This document shows, in pieces, positions 20,413-33,290 of a stretch of 64,000 bases of DNA. The DNA is taken from assembly GCA_009746045.1 (NCBI GenBank), contig RPFO01000448.1:2166047-2230046 (forward strand), read 5' to 3'. The translations under genes and the position numbers were made by a program. The notes beneath the pieces are model-generated. The model was not told the DNA's origin and made no database searches. It was given only the letters and a program-made list of their open reading frames with translations. Origin of the DNA: Mesostigma viride (lineage: Eukaryota > Streptophyta > Mesostigmatophyceae > Mesostigmatales > Mesostigmataceae). The number at the start of each line of letters is the position of its first letter. Position 1 is the first letter of the stretch.

Positions 20413-22736
20413 CATGTCAGAGCCTACCCCTCCGGCGGAGAGCCCTCTGCCGTCCCCGCCCCCACCGGACCCTGAGCTGTACTTCGAGGCCCTTCCGGGC
20501 CGCTGGGTGTCACGGTCCAGTTTTCCGGGTGGCATCGTGCAGCCGGCCCTGAGCCAGGCCCAACATGCGAGTTTAGTCAGGGCTGCTCTCTTTGGGGTCA
20601 CGTGGTACGGCCCTCCCCTGATGAACCGCACCAGCTTGTTTTGCACGGGTTCGACGATGCCGGGCACTGTTGTTAGGATGTGGCTCCCGCTGTCCAGCCT
20701 TGGGACAGATAGCTGCGGTTCTCCAGTGCCCCCGGGTGTTTCCTACCTTTCTACCCCTGTGGGCCGCTCCTGCCTACGGGATGTGTTCCCCTGGCTTCCG
20801 GCGAGGGTGATGCAGAAGTAGATGAGAACCCCTGCGACCTTCTACGGGCAGTAGAGTTCATGGAGATAGCAGACCAGACAGCGGGCGTAGGATTGGGCGA
20901 CCCTACTCCTACGGACGCGCCAGTAGAGGCACAGTACACTCCTGAGTATTCGGCCTCCCCTGCGGCGTCCTCCTCTTCAGTGTCGGCTCCTTCCCCTGTC
21001 CCGTCTTCACCGAGGTCGGTCCTGCGCGCATCGGTGGAGCCTACCCCTTTGGGCTCTGGTCGTGAGCCTGATCCTCTTTCGGCGACAGTTTCTGCGATGC
21101 AGGCGCAGATCCAGTCCCTGACGGCGGCCTTCGGGGCCTTCATGGCGGCCCAGGCGCACGCTCCAGCCACGCCAGGTGGGGTGTCTGCCGTATCTGTGCC
21201 CCCTTCCCCTTCGGTCGCCTCGACGTCTACGGGTCCGTCTGTGCCGCGCGAGCCCTCGGCGGCTGCGGTTCCTCTGTTGCTGCGGCTCCTACGCCTTCGG
21301 CTACCTCTGCGCCTGCTACTGACTTACCTGCGCCTCGGCGCGAGTCCGCCGTCCCAGCGGCCGCGCCCGTCGCCGTCGCGTCCGAGCCGCCCACCACGTC
21401 AGCGCCGCCCTCGCGGGGTTTCTTCAGCGACCCGGGCGGTCTTCCCAGGCTTTGGGAGGGCGGTCCTCCGCAGAGGATCCCGGTGCCTGACTGGAGCTTA
21501 GACGGTAACCAGTCGTATGCCGGATTGCCTGTCCCCACGGGCCCTGTTTTCAACATGTGGCCTGGTGGTGCTCCGCCCCCAGAGACCGGCGCGCCAGCTG
21601 CGGAGGCGGGTCCGTCGCGACCCCCTGCGGCATCGGGTCCGACGCGGCCCCCTGTTGTACCGGCGCCGTCTGCGTCTGTGCCGGTTCCTACCCCTTCTTC
21701 GGCCCCTGTCCCTTCGGCCCCGCGGTCTTTGGCTGCGGTTGTTCGGTCCAGTGGCTCTGATCCTCGCGCCACCCGCGCTGCTGATTCCCTTCGGGAGTTG
21801 TCAGAGGGCGATCGGGATCGGGCCCCTTCTGTGGTGCATGCGACTCCGGAGTCGCGCGACACGCCTGTCTTTGGGTACGGTATGTCTGCGCTCGCCTGCC
21901 GCCAGTGTGACCTGCCGCGCGCCTCCGCCGAGCTTGCCATTTCGCCCATGTCCTACGGGTTCTCCCAGGTGTGTCGGGCGCCGCGGGACCGTGGCCTACC
22001 AGTTGAGACTGATCGGCCTCCTTTCGATATGGTTATTTTAGCTGATCCGGTGTTCCAGGGTGAGATCCTGGTTCGGCGCGTCCTGTATCGCTGGGCTAGG
22101 CGCCACAATGACTTGGACACCTACGGCGGGTTCCAGTGGGCTTACCCTCCGCCTCTGGGCATTATGGCCTCAGATGCCCTTACGGTAGAGTTTCCTGCGG
22201 TGCCGGGTGCCACGTACAGCACGGTCCTTCAGCCCATCCTAGAGTGGGATGCCCGTCGTCCAGCGCCCATCCCGGGCCAGGGTTTGGACTCTCGTGGTCA
22301 TCCTCCTCCCCGGGCTAGCGACTACCTCGAGACGTTCGGGTCGCGACAGTGTGCCCGTCGGTGGCGCTCCCGTGAGATTCGGCATATCCGGTTGTGGCCG
22401 TCCAACGTGGAGCCCCTGGTAGATCTGTTTTTCCCGACGGGTATGCGCCCTCGGATCCGGTACCATCGCCTGCTCCTGCGGGCTCTCTGCCTGATCGCGG
22501 TAGAGCCTTTCCTACGCCTCTTTGCCTGTGGTTTCCTGGACTGGGCCCGGGGCCAGGTCGTTCTTACGCAGCATAGGTATTACTGGGCCTTCCTGGGTCT
22601 TTTTCCTGACGGCGTGTGGGCCGATGTTTTCCTCACTGTAGATAGGCACGACAATGCTGAGGATGTGTCTCACTACCAGGCGTACCTGGATGTCCTGCTG
22701 GCCTCCCGTGGTACTTACCAGACGGATGGCCATTAG
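20413..22736 (+). pseudogene. Unknown 3' ORF of the gypsy element
   Basis: After the chromodomain the plus strand stays coding-like to 22736 in three frames (about 20413-20780, 20780-21255, 21255-22736), as if one protein of about 770 residues had two indels. It starts MSEPTPPAESPLPSPPPPDP, contains a short helix-like SATVSAMQAQIQSLTAAFGAF, a long Ala/Pro/Ser-rich linker, and a C-terminal Arg/Trp/aromatic-rich domain of about 280 residues (RRWRSREIRHIRLW, RYYWAFLGLFPDGVWADVF). No env-like signal peptide, furin site or clear membrane anchor is seen. Base composition is more GC-rich than gag-pol. Function unknown; not recognised. Confidence 0.6.
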
Positions 22737-23107
22737 ATAGAGGGCCTTAGGCCCGACCTGAGGGTGTTGTCCCTCCGGTATATAGAGTCGCCCTCACGTT
22801 CTGGCCAGTTGACTGGTCGTTCTTGGTCCTTGGTACTGATTTGTTTACTCTGTGTGTCCTGCCCAGTGCCGTTCCCCCCCGGCAAGGACTTTGTTCCAGG
22901 CAGTTAGGGGAACCTACCACCAGGCTTGGTGCTGGCTAACCCTACACCTCCCGGCGTGGTGGTGGAGACCGAGTTAATACGTTGGTGCCTTGTATCTTGG
23001 ATGGTCTGCCGATTGTGTTGGTGTGTGCTGGGTGCATTAGGTTTCCTACCCCTTGTTTTCCTCCCTGTGCGTAGGGAGAGGGCTCCCTACCTTTGTGGGG
23101 GGGGAGG
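22737..23107 (+). other. Gypsy 3' untranslated region with polypurine tract
   Basis: No ORF of note. It ends in GTGGGGGGGGAGG directly before the 3' LTR, which fits a plus-strand primer. Confidence 0.65.
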
Positions 23108-23656
23108 TGTTACGTCGCGTAACAATTCGTTGTAGTTACGGACGTAAATTAGGTCTTTTGCCTCGGTTGTCCCTAGGTTTACGTGTAGCTCCTACCGGGA
23201 CACTATTGTCCTCGTAACAGTACTGTGGTGCATTGGGTGCCTTTGGGCGCCGCGCCGCGTACTTTACTAGTGGTCCTGATCCTTTGGTAGAATGTAGTGG
23301 ACCAGCGTGCATCTGTAGGCGAGGGCCATGTCGGCCCGAGCGTGTTGGACCGTTGGTGACCATTTATGCACGTTCTACCCCTCGTGTGTGCACTCGGCGT
23401 GTGTTAAATGAATTAACACATATAGGCTTGGGTCACGGCAGTGTAGTTGTGTTTCCTTCCTCTATTCCTGGAGTAAACGGGTTGTGTCAATGGCTTATGG
23501 CGTATTATAGTAACACTTACGTTAATGCATTGAGATCTGGATTGTCTCGTTCGTCTTTCGCTAGGGGTTTAACTAGAGGCGGCTTGACTAGTTTAGGTAG
23601 CATCAGGCCAGGTAGAGGTAGAGGTAGTGGTAGCTAGATACCCGAGGCACGTAACA
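23108..23656 (+). repeat. Gypsy 3' LTR, uninterrupted
   Basis: The 549-bp LTR begins TGTTACG and ends CGTAACA. It preserves the empty target of the nested copia element: the flanks of that insertion meet here around a single GGTCA at about 23431. Confidence 0.93.
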
Positions 23657-25586
23657 ATACCGTAGCAATAGCCACGGTCACGCCTTACGCTATTTGCAGG
23701 CACCATCATGCCCGGAGCTACCCAATAAAAGTCTGCACAAATCTCGGTTGAGCCGAGAGTCCGGGCGTTCGGAATGAATAAACATGTGAAGTCGAAACAC
23801 CATGGAAATACCAAGCATGGTGCCGCAGCAGACCCGAGTCTTGCCGTAATAATATGTATGCCGGTTTCCAGGTTTTCCGCATGAAAGTTGGGTGAGAAAC
23901 TGGAAAAAACTACGTTTCCTTTGCCCCAGTACCTCAACAAACTCGTAGAAACCTAATTATCAACCTTTGAACGCATCATCATGGTCGTGCCACCCAACAG
24001 CCACTGAAATTCGCGCGAAAACTGGCGAGATCTACCTGCCGCCATCGCCGTCGTCTTCACCTTCGTCCCGCGAAAATGCCTGATTTCAGCGGTACATATT
24101 TGTTTGCAGCTGTCACCAAAAAAATACCAAAAATACCAAAAATACCAGGATTTTTTCTTGAATTCTATGAGATGTTCCTGACCTGTGTTGAAAGTTTCAG
24201 ACCAAAAATCGCATGTTTAATAGGTTTGCCACGTGTCGGATTTCAACGCGATACATCGCGTTCTAACCCTACAACGCGATGTATCGCGTTGTAAAAAAAC
24301 ACGGGTTAATTTAATTTTAATAGCCTGCACCCAGGACAATTGACTGATCGTGGTGGCCACCAGGCGTGTGTGGGAGGTTCCACATAAATATAGGCACTTT
24401 TTGCAACTTGACGGGCGCCTTCAGGCACGTGTGCTCAGACTTTCAAATTAAAATTTCTTAACTGACAAACCTGCATAGTCCGATATAGATGCCAGCCCAC
24501 TTGCCAGCCGAACAAAACAGCCGGGCACACTTTCCCCAGACTATGCTTGATACGTAGCCACCAGGTACACCCCACTTACATTCGTTGTCTCACCAATAAA
24601 TTGCCTTGGGCACCTGGTGACTAGCCTATATGCACATGTAGTTGCACTATTGAAGTTGACAAGGTGCACGCTTCTGGACAGGCCTGCAATGGCCAGTGCC
24701 TTGGTAGGACTTCATGGCAGACTCGCCAAACCCTCCTTCAGCACCTTTGCCAGCCCTTAAAGCCTTCTGTACTTGTGGCACTGTAATAAAAGTGCTCAAG
24801 AGGAGTCGTGCGCCGGCCGGCCATTGGCCACGGGAAGCACCTCGCGCTCCGTCTGCACCCACGATGGAGTAGGTGCGACAACCCCAATAACGGGGAAAAA
24901 GCATATTTAAGCACTGATTAGCTCATTTTTGTCCTATGGTGTTGCAGCATCACTAGCTTGGAGGTGAGCATAGGTGCAGCACACTGAGGTGAGTGCTAGG
25001 CACTGTGTGGCATGCGTCACTGGCATGACAAGCAACCCGCATATCCATGAGACGACCAACGCATGCCAAATGCATATCTACCGTTCATCCTGGTATGGAG
25101 TGATAGCAGTGATGCAAATGATGACAACGATAAAACAACATAAATAAGCAAACTACCTAGTTAGTGCCAGGGTTACTTCGACAAGTCCCACAAACCCATG
25201 GGAGAAGCAACCAGCTAGAAAAGTAGTAGTCAGCATCACAGTTTACCCAAAAGGCTACCCCATTTAGGTCTTGACCACAGGCAACAGACGCTATGACTGG
25301 GCAGGCAACAACGCTAATGGCCAAAAAAACATCCTATTCACTTCCACAATGCGCGGAGCTGGGCAGCGGGGCATGGGGCAGGGTTGAGGGTTGCCCCATA
25401 GGAAGATCAATGAGGCAAGCAGGACAGAAGATGGTTACCACGGGGGCCTTGTGCGAACATCACAGGTCGCCAGGCACATCTCTGTAGCCACCACCCAGGC
25501 CACACACATGACCAAATAGCTCTCCCAGGGAGTACCTATTCTATTGACTTTTTTAGTTGATTACATCTTGATTTCTTTTCACTCAC
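23657..25586. other. Intergenic DNA; possible last exon of the NDUFB8 gene
   Basis: No plus-strand gene is supported. An inverted repeat at about 24244-24293 (arms AACGCGATACATCGCGTT and AACGCGATGTATCGCGTT) can form a strong hairpin, each arm being nearly self-complementary. On the minus strand 24766-24647, a 39-residue frame behind an ACAG acceptor could be the missing final exon of the NDUFB8 gene, but it shows no recognisable homology. Confidence 0.4.
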
Positions 25587-26334
25587 CCAGGGCGCCTCCA
25601 CCTTGGTGTTCCACCACATCGCCACACCACCCAGCGTGGCAAAGAAGCCAAGGCCCAGGCCCAGCTGGCCGAGTGCTTGCCACTGCCATCCGGAAAGGGG
25701 GCCCCGCACAGAGGAAAGATGCGCCATGCCACGCCGCACCACGTTAACGCACAAAAAAGGCATGCCATAGCATAACAGGTGGACGTATTCATGCAGCGGC
25801 TCCAAAGGCAATCGGGAACAGGAGGGTACATCGGGGGGAGCACAGAGGGAAGTTCAGAAAGAAACAAAGGATATTGCAAAGCTGCTAGAATGGAGTGGGC
25901 ACCTTAGACCTACCACGTGCACGGCGACCTTAAGACCTACCACGTGCATGGCTGCGCCGACCAGCAGGTGTTCAAGGCCTGATGCAACGCCTAATGCAGG
26001 CAAATGCATTTCTGCAAGAGACAGGCTTCACTCTTGATTGGAGCTAGGAAATCCAACCGTTTCCTAGGATTCGGTCCCAGTCGCACATGGCTCATTACTT
26101 GCCTGGACAACGCGCCATGCAAGAGGGTCACATACTATCAAGAAGCTAGGCAACTAGAAAGAGAAGAAAAATAACAGAAGCCAACTAACCATACAGTTGA
26201 TCACCACCGCACGTTGCGCCAGCTAAAAGCGGCTCGATGGCTACCACATAGACATGTTTACGTATTTGCAAGAGCCGTTCACACAATTGTACGGCAACAC
26301 CAGAAGCAATTGCATCCACCTTTTGTGGCAACGC

Positions 26335-26379
<45 letters not shown>

Positions 26380-27143
26380 CAATATGTTGTAGAAAGACTG
26401 ATGAATACGCAGAAAAAACTCACAGCGCACGCCCTGAACAGGGGGACCTGAAGAGTGATTGCCAAAAAATAGGAGTTGGTGATGGCTACATCAACAATGC
26501 CCCTTCAATGAAGGTTTGCCTTCATTACTGATCCGATTGTGTAAGCATGATCGGGGCAGAAAATTGCAGCAAAATACATTGTCCTGACGGTCACGCGAGG
26601 GAAAGCGAGGTAACATGCCGGAAGGGTCGAGCTTACCTTGGTAAGATGCGGGGCGTGGTTGTCGATGTACGGCTCGGGATGCTTGGTGCCGTCATCCCAG
26701 ATAAGCTCATTCTCCTCGGCAAGCTGCGCATAAAAGGGCAAGCAGCACAGTGCTCCCCCACGAAGGACGACCGATCAATGGCCTTGTCAGTCTTCTCATG
26801 GCATTCCAAATCCGTGGGTGAATGACGAAATGGACCGCATATGTCGTAATTTCCCGACATGCAAAGACACATCGGGACCGCACACAGCCCTATGGTCTCT
26901 GTGGCATTTTGCCACTATGTGTTCCAAGGTCAGAAGATGGTGGAAGAGCCACAACTCGCGGTCAATATAACTTTGAAATCGGGAAAAGGCTGGCGAAGGA
27001 TGACACGTTAGACGTACAGGCTGGGTAGGAGCGGGGCGCACGGTCAGTGGCTGCCCCATGCCTGCGCGCAGCGGCAGAACCATTCGCGGCGACGTAATAC
27101 TGCGGCCTAGAACAGGCCCAAGCGACCTGAGGGCAGATGCCAT
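25587..27143 (-). CDS. NDUFB8: Mitochondrial complex I subunit NDUFB8 (ASHI type), three exons seen
   Basis: Accessory subunit of NADH:ubiquinone oxidoreductase in the inner mitochondrial membrane. Exons: 27143-27018, 26723-26637, 25682-25587; all junctions are GT-AG and phase 0. Residues 1-42 are a basic, acid-poor presequence (MASALRSLGPVLGRS) leading to RAGMGQPLTV. Exon 2 holds ENELIWDDGTKHPEP, the family hallmark. Exon 3 encodes the single membrane helix (LGLGLGFFATLGGVAMWW). The order and motifs match the plant NDUFB8. A donor (GTGAGT) follows the last exon, so a C-terminal exon is expected; the usual aromatic PYDN-like ending was not found down to 24600. A weak candidate is 24766-24647. 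Confidence 0.8.
26336..26378. repeat. (AAT)n microsatellite
   Basis: About 13 AAT units followed by AAC units, within the second intron side of the NDUFB8 gene. Confidence 0.98.
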
Positions 27144-30100
27144 TTCTGCAGCTAAGCGTCAATAACTTGCCAAATGGCCGAGATACTCGATGCTTAAATA
27201 TCGCTAAACGCGGATCCCCTACAAATTACTAATCGGCCATCTCTGAGAAGACTGATGTCTAGAGTGGGCGCTGCTGCAGAGGTAAGTTGCACGACCTTCA
27301 GGTTGCACAATCCTTGACCTCTTGGCTGGCCAAGCATCCAGTGCCTTCAGGCTATGGCGACGAGCGTACGTACTTGCATGGCATGACCATCATGCTGCTC
27401 CCCAGACCCCCACTCCAGGAGCCAGACCTGATCGACGCAATACATATGGGCATGGGCCTGGCATGGAGCACAAACCAGAACCAGCTACTGGAACTGCTAA
27501 CACTTCGTGTTCATAAACCTGGCGTTCGATACCACCTCGGCTGGACGCTGGTACGGTACTCCGAGTTGCATGCTTCCACAACTTTCCTTTTTGGCGGTCA
27601 GCGTTGCCACTTCTGAGCATTTCCATGCATGCATACCGTTCGCTGACGGCTGACCGCCTGTTGTAAAGGGCACGATGCCCCTGGGCGGCGTGGGACACAA
27701 CAACAACTTGTTCCACAACGAAGGGCACGATGAACCCTGTCGGACCACCGGCGCGGGAATAAACCGGCGCGGGAATCAACTCAACTCTCTGGGACGATAG
27801 ACTGCCAGCTGTTGAGCTGGCATGGACCCACGTTGACGGGACAGTACGGTTCGTGCCTTCATGCCGTGGCAGTTGCCAGTTGGCAATTATTGTCGCCATT
27901 TTACTGCTCGCTTCGGAATATCCAGAAACCCTTGGTCGTTTCGCGTGCACTCAACAAAACTCAATTGGCATATGCTTACGTCGATTCTGCGTGAGTCCAT
28001 ACTTTCCTATCTGCTTATATAAGTTGACAGCAGGCCGTAAAATTTTCCGTGTTGTATGAAGGGTGTCCATAGCGAAGCTTGAGGACTTTTCTGGCGTCGA
28101 GAGTCTCGCCATGGAGGCTATTGCTAGTAATGTATTTGTGCAAAAAATCACGGGTCTCAGCGCGGAAACGGCCCAGCATCTTCATGGTTGCACCCAACGG
28201 GCCGGAAGGAAGCCTACTGTCAGGGCGAAACCTAGGAAAACGCCTAGTGTCATGGTGCGTTATCATGTTGGCAGGTGGTTGTGCTTTTAGCCCGTCACTC
28301 TCCAGTGACGCCGTTAATCCGTTGGGGGAATTCATTACTAACTGGAAGAGTTCCCCAATCCGCTTGGATTTCGGCACATGATCTGTTAATTGAGTGGGGA
28401 ATCGGTTTGTAAAACGACTTGCGTGCTTAATTTGGTCATACCTTTTGCTTTCTCGGAGCGTTACAAAGAAAGTTCGCCAAGTAGCCCACGGGTTTAAGTG
28501 GCAATCAGGCTAGGCTAGTTGAGTGACTCCACCTAGATTTTGTGAGGTGACGAAAGAGTAGGGAATCGTTTTACTTTCGCTGTCTGCATGATAGATTTCC
28601 TGAAGCGCATCACGAACCATCTATCGAATATTGCCTCATGTATACCTGGAATATATTGTAGTCCGATCACGAATCTGCACTCTGCTCGGTATCCCCCAGT
28701 TGACACGCGTATTTAGTGTGGTGTCAGGACTCCATGCCATTGTGGCCGCTGGTTTTCTTGCACACTACACTGTGATCTGTCTATACGCTTAGAATTCTGC
28801 CTGAGCAATCTGCTCCCCCAGGATTCCGTTGATTTGCCACCTCACATGTGAAGTGTAAACCTGCTCCACGTGATTTTGTACTCTCAAAATGCAAACTCGT
28901 GGTCTCAAACTTCCCATTAATGTATGAACTAAGGGCGCAGTAAGCCTCATCACAGTTAATGAGTCGGCACTTGGTTTTCTCACACTTTCCTGAAGCTGGA
29001 ACATCAATACTGGGCAATTAAGCATCTGCATTGGCCAGGGCTCAGGATGGATTATCTAAGCTTTTCCTATCTAAGCTTTTCTGATTGACGTAGAGGATCA
29101 TTGACTAAAGTAGCACAGTCTAATGATGTCGGTTGCAAACTCTAGCTGTATTAACTTAGTTTGGTATCCATATAAAGGTACATCGATTCGCCATTCATCA
29201 GGGCTGTGGCTTGACCCTAACCTTGCTATCATGTTCATCGCAAGCAGCAACCATGCCCTCATTGCTGCCATGTGCCCTCCTTGTCAACACGCTCCTTCTG
29301 TCAGGCAAAAGCAGAAAGCAAGGGCGCGGCATCAGGTCCAAAGATACTTGTCTGCACGCATAAGACATGTCGACTGGATGGAGCCATGCAGGTATGAATA
29401 CGGCTTTATGGACTGGATGGATACTTTTGCCTTCTAGGCTCTATATAATGTCTCTATTCTACTGTTTACCAGCTGGGGACCATACAGGTATTGACAAGGA
29501 ATGTCTGTTGACATTTACTACCAACACCTTATTTTACGTATGACATTTTCTGTTGACAAACTACACTACCATGGGGCTTGGGTTAAAGTGGGCAGATATC
29601 TGCCTAGCAAAGTATCATGTTGTTTGTGGTGGTGTGTGTGTGTGGGGGGTGTTAGAGGGAGATTCACCAGCGCAAAGATGCATGCATCGTTTGGTAGCAT
29701 GGCCACTTACGACTGGTGCACTGCCTGAGTTTTCACTTAAACTATCCAAAAATGCGAAAGCTTCAAAGGGACGGGGGGGAGGGGGGGGGGGGTTGCCGCG
29801 GTAGGCAGGTCCAATGTTAGTAAGGGGAGTGCTATAGGCGGGGGCGGCGGGACCGAGGTTCTGGCACTTGAAACCAGAACATTATCACCTTGGTGCTGAT
29901 CCACTTGCCCAGTTGACCAGCGCTGGGACGGTTCCACAGGTCCAGTGGACCAGGGCCAGCGCCACGCGGCGGCTGGGGTACTAAGGGTGGCAAAGACCAG
30001 CTGTGCAGGCATCTTTGCAGCTCCCACGCACCCACCCGCCCTTGCTGCACTAGATTTTATGAAGTCCAGGCCCTCATGGCTGGCCCAGGTCCCTAAGACT

Positions 30101-30530
30101 GGTCATGTGATGTGCTGGCCCTTGCTTGTCTCCGATGCGGCAGGTAAGGACAGAACAAGTCATGACTGCATTCTCATTTTTTTTCCTGAACACATTGCGA
30201 AGAAGTTTAGTGTTTAAGAAGCATAGTCCTCTGTGATTTAACGTCGCTTGTTTAGCAAATTCCTTGCTGCAAGTCCAACAGCCCGGCAGTAAGCTTCATG
30301 GTATTCAGTTCCAATGCGCAGTAGCTGAAGGTTCGAACGCGCAGAAAGACGTAAGACTATGGCATGTAGCTGAATGTTTATATCACTAGTCATTCTGGCA
30401 TGCATGCAAGGTTGATGATGCGTACTTTCACAGCACTTGCAGCACATGTGGCATGTACCTCGTCCTTGGTATGGCATGCAGTACAGTTATTGAAATTTCG
30501 TAAGGCTGGTGTACATAAAACATATGCTCA
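27144..30530. other. Intergenic DNA with no recognised gene
   Basis: Several frames of 60-190 residues exist on both strands, but none shows a recognisable domain or clear splice-linked partner. A 29-bp word at 27733-27761 recurs exactly at 47324-47352. A G-run lies at 29773-29793. The minus-strand frame 27950-27390 is composition-driven. Confidence 0.5.
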
Positions 30531-30531
30531 A

Positions 30532-32380
<1,849 letters not shown>

Positions 32381-32385
32381 GCTAC

Positions 32386-32740
32386 TCGTACCCCTACCCG
32401 TACCCGTACCCGTACCCCTACCCGTACCCGTACCCGTACCCCTACCCGTACCCCTACCCCTACCCCTACCCCTACCCCTACCCCTACCCCTACCCCTACC
32501 CCTACCCCTACCCCTACCCCTACCCCTACCCCTATCCCTACCCCTACCCCTACCCCTACCCCTACCCCTACCCCTACCCCTACCCCTACCCCTACCCCTA
32601 CCCCTACCCCTACCCCTACCCCTACCCCTACCCCTACCCCTACCCCTACCCCTACCCCTACCCCTACCCCTACCCCTACCCCTACCCGTACCCGTACTCG
32701 TACCCGTACCCCGTACCCGTACTCATACTCATACTCATCC
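32386..32740. repeat. (CCCCTA)n hexanucleotide array with CCCGTA variants at both ends
   Basis: About 55 TACCCC units; CCCGTA variants cluster at the two margins. The minus strand is (GGGGTA)n, able to form G-quadruplexes and resembling but not equal to telomere repeats. It fades into CTCATA units. Confidence 0.97.
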
Positions 32741-32939
32741 TGATTGTTTTCATCGTGGCGATCATGATTGTGTTGTACCATCCCCACCACCTGCCTTCAC
32801 GGCTGCTGTCATCATCCTCCCCCCTTGGCTCGGCATGTTCGTGGGACACTCGTATAAAATTCTTTCGGTCACCACCGACTGATGCCAACTCCGCGGGCCA
32901 GACGCTGATGTACATGGAAGACCTGGCGCCCCCCACTAT

Positions 32940-33290
32940 AGCGGTGGAGTCGTGCGGTTGTATGGGTAAGGATCTCGAGAGGGTGTGAGAGTACTGTTGG
33001 AGCCGTGCGGTTGTATGGGTAAGGAAGTCGTGAGGATGTGAGAGTACTGGTGGAGCCGTGCGGTTGTATGGGTAAGGAAGTCGTGAGGATGTGAGAGTAC
33101 TGGTGGAGCCGTGCGGTTGTATGGGTAAGGAAGTCGTGAGGATGTGAGAGTACTGGTGGAGCCGTGCGGTTGTATGGGTAAGGAAGTCGTGAGGGTGTGA
33201 GGATCCCAGGGGAGCCGTGCAAGTGTATGGGTATGGATCTTGGGAGCACCAGAAGATCCTATTGGACTCGTGCGGGGGCACGGGTAATGA
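32940..33290. repeat. 53-bp minisatellite
   Basis: Unit starts GTGCGGTTGTATGGGTAAGG at 32952, 33005, 33058, 33111 and 33164, with a degenerate copy at 33217 and weaker echoes to about 33400. Spacing is exactly 53 bp. The minus-strand frame through it (32682-33281) is a by-product. Confidence 0.97.

Larger units (their letters stand above)
2973..23656 (+). mobile_element. Ty3/gypsy chromovirus retrotransposon, interrupted by three younger insertions
   Basis: Direct repeats at both ends (2973-3295 plus 11316-11534, and 23108-23656) enclose gag, protease, reverse transcriptase, RNase H, integrase and a chromodomain, the Ty3/gypsy chromovirus order. A TGG-starting primer binding site follows the left LTR and a G-rich polypurine tract precedes the right one. 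Extra reading frames lie before gag (viroplasmin-like) and after pol (20413-22736). Insertions at 3296-11310, 15919-16465 and 17319-18618 split it. Removing insertions and duplicated targets would leave roughly 10.8 kb. Frameshifts and stops show it is inactive. The right LTR starts TGTTACG and ends CGTAACA. The first bases of the left LTR differ (TGTCGCG), and no matching target duplication is visible at the outer borders. Confidence 0.9.

Noticed and set aside
20362-21949. Minus-strand frames of 100 to 240 codons
   Set aside because: Shadows of the Pro/Ala/Ser-rich 3' ORF of the gypsy element, produced by high GC content.
20413-22736. Retroviral-type envelope gene
   Set aside because: The position fits, but no signal peptide, cleavage site, fusion peptide or anchoring helix is visible.
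23736-23940. Minus-strand ORF next to the gypsy 3' LTR
   Set aside because: It runs into the LTR and has no recognisable content.
27390-27950. 186-codon minus-strand frame
   Set aside because: No domain, no splice partner, and overlapping frames on both strands are equally open.
32386-32740. Chromosome end or true telomere
   Set aside because: The array is internal with unique genes on both sides, and the unit is not a canonical telomere repeat.
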